From Coriobacteriales bacterium (GTDB taxonomy: Bacteria; Actinomycetota; Coriobacteriia; Coriobacteriales; UBA8131), in assembly GCA_031282085.1 (NCBI GenBank), contig JAITEK010000070.1, forward strand, positions 1 through 6,552: a DNA stretch of 6,552 bases, read 5' to 3'. The position numbers and the translations under genes are program-made. This document shows positions 1 to 4,657 of this stretch, piece by piece. Within the stretch, counting starts at the first letter, position 1. Every line of letters begins with the position of its first letter. The notes under the pieces are model-generated. The model worked only from the letters and a program-made list of their open reading frames with translations, did no database searches and was not told the origin of the DNA.

Positions 1-60
1 CTCTGTCCCCGTTGCCTTGCCCGCCCACCCTTGTGATCAGTAATGCTGAAGCAGCAAAGC

Positions 61-120
61 TATTTTATAAAAATCATACTATTGATATTATGAAAATCAT
101 AATATAGACTATTCCAAAAG
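61..120 (+). promoter_or_regulatory. AT-rich upstream region of the ATPase gene with promoter-like elements
   Basis: This 60-base block has only 10 G or C bases, in an otherwise GC-rich window, and lies directly upstream of the ATPase gene. A -35-like TTGATA sits at 82-87. Possible -10 hexamers are TATAGA (103-108, 15-base spacing) and TAGACT (105-110, 17-base spacing). Neither pairing is a clean consensus, so a promoter here is likely but its exact boxes are uncertain. The elements overlap a perfect inverted repeat, so regulation by a dimeric DNA-binding protein is plausible. Bases 1-60 contain no gene that I can support on either strand. Confidence 0.4.
70..105. repeat. Perfect 9-bp inverted repeat plus repeated AAAATCATA 9-mer
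   Basis: ATATTATGA at 85-93 and TCATAATAT at 97-105 are exact reverse complements separated by three A residues. The motif AAAATCATA occurs at 70-78 and again at 93-101, a 23-bp period, and both copies are followed within a few bases by CTATT (79-83 and 109-113). The arrangement overlaps the candidate promoter of the downstream ATPase gene and resembles a multi-site operator. No regulator gene is visible in the window, so the binding protein is unknown. AT-rich DNA forms palindromes easily by chance, which tempers the call. Confidence 0.5.
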
Positions 121-166
121 AGCCATGCTCAATGTTTGGCGCTGGCCTTGAATGTATTGGAGAGTC

Positions 167-1393
167 ATGTATATCAAGCGACACATCGACGTGGTTGTGC
201 GAGAGATGGCAAAGGCTTTTCCCGCAGTAGTCCTCACTGGTTCACGACAGGTTGGGAAAACCACGCTTTTGCGCAACGCCTTCCCCGGCGCGTCATATAG
301 TACGCTGGACAGGCTTGATGTGCTTGAGTCGGCCAGAAACGACCCCGAACGCTTCCTTAAAGCGCAGACAGAGCCAATGATTATTGACGAGGTGCAATAT
401 GCGCCGCATCTGTTTCGCTATGTGAAGATTGCGGCCGATGAGCGCAGGAGTACGAAAGGCCGCTTCTTCCTGACTGGCTCGCAGCGGTATTTGATGATGC
501 AAGGGGTGGATGAATCTTTAGCGGGGCGAACGGGAATAGTGGAGATGCTGGGACTGTCTCTGCGGGAGATCGAGGGCTGTAGCTTCAATAGGCCGTTTAT
601 TCCCACCGATGGTTACCTGGAAAGCAGGAAAAAGGCGCTGCCCGTTCAGAGCCGATATAACGTCTGGGACAGTATCGTACGGGGTGACCTGCCAGAGCTC
701 TACGCAGATGAGCTGTTGGACGCGCAACGCTACTATGATTCATATATCGATTCTTACCTTCGCAGAGATGTGCGCGATCTTGCTCACGTAGGCGACCTAA
801 CAGCCTTTAATCGCTTTATGTCGTTTCTGGCCTTAACACATGGTCAACAGCTCAATAAGGCCGACCTATCGGCGCGCACCGGTGTGGCTGTGGCTACAGT
901 CAACCGCTGGCTTTCCGTACTTGAGGCATCCAACATCATCTACTTGCTAAAGCCTCTGTACGTCAACTCAGGCAAACGTCTCGCCAAGACGCCAAAGCTC
1001 TACTTCCTGAACTCCGGCTTGGCTGCCCGCCTCTGCCGCATCACGTCTGGCACTGATTTGGAGCAGAGTGTGCAGGCAGGCGCGTTCTTAGAAGGCTTTG
1101 TCCTGGCCGAGGTAATAAAAAGCCATCTCAACGCAAAGGGCGCTTTTCCTGACATCTATTACTACCGTGATTCCAACCGAAACGAGGTTGACCTGATACT
1201 GCTGGATGGTTCTGATCTGTATCCGATTGAGGTAAAAAAAGCAGGTTTGGCGAGGAGTGCGGACATAAAGGGATTTAGCCAGCTTGACAACTTGAGTGGC
1301 TTTACCCGGCGCTCGGGCGCAGTGCTCTGCACCTGCACAGAGCCGCTGCCACTCCCCGAGGGGAACTGGGCAGTCCCGATACACTACCTCTAG
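167..1393 (+). CDS. AAA ATPase with C-terminal DUF4143 (PD-(D/E)XK-like) region
   Basis: This belongs to the widespread family of AAA_14 ATPases fused to DUF4143; its cellular role is not established. Residues are numbered here from the upstream ATG at 152. Walker A is GSRQVGKTT at 30-38 (Lys36, Thr37), Walker B is MIIDE at 76-80, a sensor-like FFLTGSQ lies at 105-111, and ESLAGR at 121-126 is typical of the family. A helix-turn-helix-like segment occupies about 235-258. The C-terminal part has NEVD (344-347) followed by IEVK (359-362), the acidic/lysine pattern of PD-(D/E)XK folds, so a nuclease-like fold is possible but activity is unproven. I prefer the ATG at 167 because family members start at MYIKRHI-type sequence. 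GGAGAG at 159-164 lies only two bases before it, so the ATG at 152 remains possible. At about 408 residues the protein is full length. G+C is visibly low: 28 of 60 bases at 721-780, against 40 of 60 at 5701-5760 in the PPDK gene. This suggests transfer. Confidence 0.85.
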   Translation: MYIKRHIDVVVREMAKAFPAVVLTGSRQVGKTTLLRNAFPGASYSTLDRLDVLESARNDPERFLKAQTEPMIIDEVQYAPHLFRYVKIAADERRSTKGRFFLTGSQRYLMMQGVDESLAGRTGIVEMLGLSLREIEGCSFNRPFIPTDGYLESRKKALPVQSRYNVWDSIVRGDLPELYADELLDAQRYYDSYIDSYLRRDVRDLAHVGDLTAFNRFMSFLALTHGQQLNKADLSARTGVAVATVNRWLSVLEASNIIYLLKPLYVNSGKRLAKTPKLYFLNSGLAARLCRITSGTDLEQSVQAGAFLEGFVLAEVIKSHLNAKGAFPDIYYYRDSNRNEVDLILLDGSDLYPIEVKKAGLARSADIKGFSQLDNLSGFTRRSGAVLCTCTEPLPLPEGNWAVPIHYL

Positions 1394-1418
1394 GCGAGCG
1401 CCAGACGCTAAGGATGAT

Positions 1419-1426
1419 AAGGGGAG
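1419..1426 (+). promoter_or_regulatory. Ribosome binding site fixing the start of the Nim-like fragment
   Basis: AAGGGGAG lies five bases before the ATG at 1432. It decides against the in-frame upstream ATG at 1414, which is immediately preceded by CTAAGG with no spacing. The intact site suggests the truncation happened at the 3' end and that the 5' end of the gene is original. Confidence 0.7.
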
Positions 1427-1431
1427 CGACC

Positions 1432-1665
1432 ATGAGGAAATCTAACCGGGAAATCAAGGATCGTTCAGATATGGTCGATGTCATCAGGCGCTGCACTGTG
1501 TGCAGGATAGGCTTTCAGACGGATGGCGCCCCCTACATCGTGCCGATGAGCTTTGGCCTCTCGGATGACGGCGATGGGTTGCGTCTCTACTTCCATTGCG
1601 CAACCGAGGGCAGAAAGCTCGATCTTCTCTGCGACTTCGATCCGATCTTCAGCTGGACTCCTTAA
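1432..1665 (+). pseudogene. Truncated pyridoxamine 5'-phosphate oxidase / NimA-like flavin protein (N-terminal half)
   Basis: The 77-residue product opens with MRKSNREI and continues with CTVCRIGF, then PYIVPMSFGL and LYFHCATEGRKLDLL. These match the N-terminal half of the split-barrel FMN-binding family that includes NimA-type nitroimidazole reductases and heme- or flavin-binding PNPOx-like proteins. Typical members have about 150 residues; this one stops 11 residues after the GRKLDLL motif with unrelated sequence. I could not find the missing half in any frame up to the terminator at 1707, so a 3' deletion is more likely than a single frameshift. The start at 1432 is set by AAGGGGAG at 1419-1426, five bases upstream; the in-frame ATG at 1414 has no usable ribosome site. 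The gene follows the ATPase stop by 38 bases and may be cotranscribed. FMN binding would probably be lost; a residual short protein cannot be excluded. Confidence 0.75.
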
Positions 1666-1706
1666 GGGCAAGGGCCGAGACACGGAGGGACAGGGCAACA
1701 AGAAAG

Positions 1707-1733
1707 GAGCCTCCCAGTTGGGAGGCTCTTTTT
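1707..1733 (+). terminator. Rho-independent terminator, possibly bidirectional
   Basis: GAGCCTCCC (1707-1715) pairs perfectly with GGGAGGCTC (1720-1728) around the loop AGTT, and a run of five T follows (1729-1733). On the plus strand this is a textbook intrinsic terminator for the ATPase/Nim-like transcript. Read on the minus strand, the same stem is followed by CTTTCTT, so it may also stop the convergent reductase transcript, whose stop codon is only about 24 bases away. Bases 1666-1706 between the broken gene and the stem hold nothing else that I recognise. Confidence 0.85.
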
Positions 1734-1756
1734 GCTCAAACGCGAGCGCTAAAGCT

Positions 1757-3487
1757 CTACTTGCCGATCATGTCAAAGGTCCAATCGGGGTTGGCGGCTA
1801 CTTTGCCTGAGACGTAACCGTGGAAGAAGGCCCAGCCGTTGCACAGGCCGCCGACGGTCATCTGGTAACCGCTGCCCAGGCGCCAGCCGACGGTGTTTCC
1901 GGCGGCGAACAGGTGGGGGATGGGGTTCCAGTCCTTATCCAACACGCGGCAGAAGCGGTCGATCTTCACGCCGCTGGACGTGCAGTAGAAGTGGATCTCC
2001 GCCTTAACGGCATGATAGGGTGGATCGTCAACAGCATCGAGGTATTTCGGCAGCTTGCTGTAATCGTCGTCGATACCGCTGGCGCATATCTCGTTGTAGC
2101 GCTCCACCGTGGCGCGCAGCACGGCGGGGTCGACCTCGATCTTCTCGGCCAGCTCCTCGATGGTGTCGGCTACATGCTCCTCCCAGGTGCCCGCCATCAT
2201 CTCACCCCAAACCTGGAACGGTATCGGCATCAGGGTGCTCGGCATCTCAAAGTCGTTGGTCGGCAGTATCTGCCAGTAGTAGTTAACGCCTTCGGGCAGC
2301 TCGGCGATCAGATGGGTGTGGTCCAACCAGGACGAGGACTCGTTGCGGAAGCGCCTGCCAGAGGTGTCAACATGCAAAAACGGCCAGAACCAATAACCCG
2401 TATCCTCCCAGGACTGGAAGGACGGGTCGGTCTGTTCCATCACCGCGCCGGCCCAGCAGAGCATCTTGTGGCCGGTTCCGTCGTCCATCTTCTCATCGGT
2501 GGTGATGGGGGAGGTCTCGGTGACGCGGGCATTGTAAACACCGTAGTTCTTGGCGTAATTCGCCAGCCACGGGTTTGCAAAAGCCCTCATCATCTCCTCG
2601 TTGCCGCCGTAGGAGCCGGTGGCCACCACCACGCCTGTCGCGGCCTTGTAGTAGATATAGTCGCCGGCCTGGTTCTGGGCGATAACGCCGGTCACGGTGC
2701 CGTCCGCGTCCTGGGTCAGTACGCGAGCGGTGGTGTTGTAGAAGATCTGCCCACCGTTGGTCTTGATCCAATCGTGCACTACGTTGTTGAAGACCTCCAG
2801 ATTGTCGCCGCCCGAATCGTCGAAGTTAACGTGGCTGGCAAGGTTCTGCATGATCTCGTACTTCTTCTCCGGTCCCGGAGGCTCACCGGTCGCTGTGCCT
2901 GGCAATCCGGCCGGCTTGAGGACGTTCTCCTCCATCTCGTCGAGGACGGCGCCGCTGTGCCAGACCCAACTCGCCAGCAATCCCTGGTCGCAACGCCCTT
3001 GCAGTTGGTTGAAGATGAGCTGGAACAACTCGTACTTGTCGACTTCCGGCAAGCCCTGCTCGATCTGGTATTTGGAGTTTGAGAAACCGATACCGCTACC
3101 GCTGATGTGGGCGGTACCGTTGCGCTCCAGCATCACCACTTTGGCGCCCTCCTTAACGGCGCCGTAGCCAGCGATCTCGCCGGCAACCGCAGTGCCGATG
3201 ATCACAACATCGGCCTCTACGGTCTCTACGCAGTCCTCGGGCTTGACGTTTGGCGGAGTGCCCAGCCAGTCAATCGGATTGCGGGCATCGGCCAATGCGG
3301 GATACTTGGCGGTATCCAAGGTCGTGCCGCCTGCCGAGTCTCCTGCCGGCGTGCAAGCCGCCAGTCCTGCCACCGCAAGGCCCGCGGCGCCCACCGCCGC
3401 TCCGCTGAGGAATGTCCGTCGCGAGACCCCGCCTTCAAACTCCTCTGTCCCCTCGACCTTCTCAATGTCCTTCCTTGGTTCTTTCAT
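1757..3487 (-). CDS. Tat-exported lipoprotein FAD-dependent reductase (fumarate reductase flavoprotein-like)
   Basis: A 576-residue flavoprotein of the FAD_binding_2 family (fumarate/urocanate reductase and ketosteroid dehydrogenase relatives), expected to act on the outer face of the membrane. The N-terminus has the twin-arginine motif SRRTFL (22-27), a hydrophobic stretch and the lipobox LAAC with Cys45, predicting Tat export and lipid anchoring. The dinucleotide-binding motif is G98-T-A-V-A-G103, with alanine in place of the usual middle glycine, and Glu121 caps the second strand. GTGHKMLCWAGA (337-348), GRRFRNE (377-383) and the C-terminal HLFAAGN...YQMTVGG (525-547) are family landmarks. 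There is no FMN-binding or cytochrome domain and no neighbouring electron-transfer partner. The region that carries the catalytic histidine and arginine in fumarate reductases reads IHFYCTSSG (498-506) and YQMTVGG, without the arginine, so fumarate is an unlikely substrate. The start is supported by AAGGGAGA (minus strand, 3500-3493) upstream of the ATG. Coriobacteriia carry many such paralogs acting on diverse organic acceptors; the substrate here is unknown. Confidence 0.9.
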   Translation of the reverse strand: MKEPRKDIEKVEGTEEFEGGVSRRTFLSGAAVGAAGLAVAGLAACTPAGDSAGGTTLDTAKYPALADARNPIDWLGTPPNVKPEDCVETVEADVVIIGTAVAGEIAGYGAVKEGAKVVMLERNGTAHISGSGIGFSNSKYQIEQGLPEVDKYELFQLIFNQLQGRCDQGLLASWVWHSGAVLDEMEENVLKPAGLPGTATGEPPGPEKKYEIMQNLASHVNFDDSGGDNLEVFNNVVHDWIKTNGGQIFYNTTARVLTQDADGTVTGVIAQNQAGDYIYYKAATGVVVATGSYGGNEEMMRAFANPWLANYAKNYGVYNARVTETSPITTDEKMDDGTGHKMLCWAGAVMEQTDPSFQSWEDTGYWFWPFLHVDTSGRRFRNESSSWLDHTHLIAELPEGVNYYWQILPTNDFEMPSTLMPIPFQVWGEMMAGTWEEHVADTIEELAEKIEVDPAVLRATVERYNEICASGIDDDYSKLPKYLDAVDDPPYHAVKAEIHFYCTSSGVKIDRFCRVLDKDWNPIPHLFAAGNTVGWRLGSGYQMTVGGLCNGWAFFHGYVSGKVAANPDWTFDMIGK

Positions 3488-3555
3488 GCCCGTCTCCCTT
3501 CAAGACGTTGACGCCCCTGTTTCCCCTGCAAAACACTGTTGTTCTGCCAGCTTCA

Positions 3556-3571
3556 GCATAGTCCTCTATGC
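3556..3571. repeat. 16-bp palindrome between divergent genes, candidate operator
   Basis: GCATAG (3556-3561) and CTATGC (3566-3571) are exact reverse complements with a 4-base spacer. The element lies inside the 121-bp region separating the minus-strand reductase from the plus-strand PPDK regulatory gene. It overlaps the candidate -10 of the first and lies just upstream of the candidate -10 of the second. No regulator is encoded nearby, and six-base arms can arise by chance. Confidence 0.35.
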
Positions 3572-3573
3572 GC

Positions 3574-3579
3574 TACAAT
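3574..3579 (+). promoter_or_regulatory. Candidate -10 box for the PPDK regulatory gene
   Basis: TACAAT matches five of six positions of the -10 consensus and lies 29 bases before the ATG at 3609, which fits a short leader. The hexamer 17 bases upstream, CTTCAG (3551-3556), is a poor -35, so the promoter would be weak or activator-dependent. It overlaps the opposing reductase promoter. Confidence 0.35.
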
Positions 3580-3597
3580 TCAAGACAGCGAAAAAAG

Positions 3598-3603
3598 AAG
3601 GAG
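3598..3603 (+). promoter_or_regulatory. Ribosome binding site fixing the start of the PPDK regulatory protein
   Basis: AAGGAG lies five bases before the ATG at 3609. The same reading frame is open much further upstream (from 3192), but that part is antisense to the reductase gene and has no ribosome site. This Shine-Dalgarno sequence therefore sets the true start. Confidence 0.8.
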
Positions 3604-3608
3604 CGACC

Positions 3609-4511
3609 ATGCCGGATAGCACGAACACACATACTGAAGCGCAGGCCCCATCCGTGCCCGCGGAATCCCAATCCACACCATCACCGCTGGTCATTCACGT
3701 TATCTCGGACAGTCTGGGGGACAGTGCGGCTACCATGGCGATTGCGGCGGCCAGCCAGTTCAGCGATGGCGTCTGCACCATTCATCGCCTGCCCAAGGCT
3801 ACGAGCATCGAGCAGATAGCGCATTTCATCGAGACTAATATGGCGCAGGCGGATGGCGAGATGACGGTTCTCTACACCATCGCCGACCCGGGGTTACGCG
3901 CCCAGCTCAACAAGTATGTCGCCGACAAGCCGCTGGCTGCGGTCGATCTGATAGGGCCGGCCATCGAGGCCATAGCCGAGGCCACAGGACTTAAACCCAA
4001 GGGTGAGGCGGGGCTTATCCGCAGGACGGACAAGGAATACTTCGATCGAGTCAGCGCCATGGAGTTCGCCGTCGACCACGACGACGGCCGCAACGTCGAG
4101 CAACTCGCGAATGCGGACATCGTGGTTATCGGCGTCTCGCGCTCATCCAAGACGCCGCTTTCCATCTACCTGGCATCGCGCGGTTATCGGGTTGCCAATG
4201 TGCCGCTGGCCTCCGGCACCGAACCACCCCGACAACTCTTTGAGATAGACCGGCGGCGCATCTTCGGTCTCACCTCAAGCGCCGGGCTGCTTTCCGAGAT
4301 ACGATACCGGCGTCTCGGCGACGCTCAGGCGGTCGCTGCGGCCTACGCGGAACCCGCCAGTGTGCAGACCGACCTCGACGAAGCGCGCCAATTGATGCGG
4401 CGACTCGGCTGTATCGTCGTGCGCACGGATAATCGCGCCATTGAGGAGACCGCTCAGGAGATTCTCCGGTACTATGAGTTGACCTACCCCTCGCATGAGA
4501 CCCCCCATTAG
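3609..4511 (+). CDS. ppdR: Pyruvate, phosphate dikinase regulatory protein (bifunctional kinase/phosphorylase, PDRP/DUF299)
   Basis: A cytoplasmic regulator that inactivates PPDK by ADP-dependent phosphorylation of a threonine near its catalytic histidine and reactivates it by phosphate-dependent dephosphorylation that releases PPi. These activities are known for the family and are inferred here. Visible landmarks in the 300-residue product are VISDSLGDSA (31-40, the family's SDS-x-GE-like motif), YFDRVSAMEFAVDHDDG (144-160), the P-loop-like GVSRSSKTP (175-183), NVPL (197-200) and the C-terminal IEETAQEIL (278-286). Family members are usually about 270 residues. The excess is an N-terminal Ser/Thr/Pro-rich tail of about 26 residues, probably disordered. 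The next gene, 146 bases downstream on the same strand, is its target PPDK, which strongly supports the assignment. It could be confused only with the sister PEP synthetase regulatory protein, but the neighbour is PPDK. The gene symbol is used loosely. Confidence 0.93.
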   Translation: MPDSTNTHTEAQAPSVPAESQSTPSPLVIHVISDSLGDSAATMAIAAASQFSDGVCTIHRLPKATSIEQIAHFIETNMAQADGEMTVLYTIADPGLRAQLNKYVADKPLAAVDLIGPAIEAIAEATGLKPKGEAGLIRRTDKEYFDRVSAMEFAVDHDDGRNVEQLANADIVVIGVSRSSKTPLSIYLASRGYRVANVPLASGTEPPRQLFEIDRRRIFGLTSSAGLLSEIRYRRLGDAQAVAAAYAEPASVQTDLDEARQLMRRLGCIVVRTDNRAIEETAQEILRYYELTYPSHETPH

Positions 4512-4657
4512 CCTTACAATAGAGCAGTAAGAGTAGGTGTACGTTTGGTACTTCCCAAAACACGCGTCGCGTACGTCGCCTTCAATGGATCAGGCGATGC
4601 GAACCGTCCGGATGCTGCCGGCGTCAATGCGGGCAGCCTGCTGTGTAAGGAGCAGAT
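4512..4657 (+). promoter_or_regulatory. 146-bp leader between the regulatory protein and PPDK genes, with weak hairpins
   Basis: No gene is present. GCTGCC (4614-4619) pairs with GGCAGC (4632-4637), with two further inner G-C pairs possible across a mismatch, and TCGCC (4576-4580) pairs with GGCGA (4593-4597). Neither is followed by a T run, so these are not intrinsic terminators. The first hairpin ends ten bases before the PPDK ribosome site and could affect translation. TACAAT at 4515-4520 is -10-like but has no matching -35. I cannot tell whether PPDK has its own promoter or is read through from the upstream gene. Confidence 0.3.
4647..4652 (+). promoter_or_regulatory. Ribosome binding site fixing a GTG start for PPDK
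   Basis: AAGGAG lies five bases before GTG at 4658. The next in-frame ATG (4667) is 14 bases from the site, too far for normal use. The ATG at 4656 overlaps this GTG in another frame and is followed at once by TGA. Confidence 0.75.

Larger units (their letters stand above)
3555..3583 (-). promoter_or_regulatory. Candidate promoter of the reductase gene
   Basis: On the minus strand TTGAAT (3583-3578) and TATGCT (3560-3555) are separated by exactly 17 bases; each matches four of six consensus positions for a primary sigma factor. Transcription would begin near 3548, giving a leader of about 60 bases before the start codon at 3487. The -10 box overlaps the palindrome at 3556-3571, which would make binding there repressive. 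This is an inference from sequence only. Confidence 0.4.

Noticed and set aside
1..108. Possible tail of an upstream gene in plus frame 3, ending at a TAG at 106-108
   Set aside because: About 35 codons are open, but the last part runs through the AT-rich palindromic region and gives no recognisable protein. There is too little sequence to support a gene.
61..113. Spaced repeats considered as a CRISPR remnant or attachment site
   Set aside because: There are only two copies of a 9-mer 23 bp apart, with no repeat-spacer regularity, no cas genes, no tRNA and no integrase in the window.
152..1665. ATPase plus short downstream gene considered as a toxin-antitoxin or defence pair
   Set aside because: The downstream product is clearly the N-terminal half of a PNPOx/Nim-like flavin protein, not an antitoxin or defence effector. 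Nothing else in the window supports a defence system, although the ATPase's own function is open.
2020..2286. Arg/Ser/Pro-rich small plus-strand frames inside the reductase gene
   Set aside because: The composition is typical of out-of-frame translation of GC-rich coding DNA, with no start signals.
1820..3082. 420-codon plus-strand open frame opposite the reductase
   Set aside because: It mirrors the codons of the well-supported flavoprotein and has no ribosome site or recognisable motif. It is a codon-bias shadow.
3192..3608. Upstream extension of the PPDK regulatory protein frame by 139 codons
   Set aside because: It would run through the start of the divergent reductase gene and its promoter region, has no ribosome site, and adds no family sequence. 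AAGGAG at 3598 sets the start at 3609.
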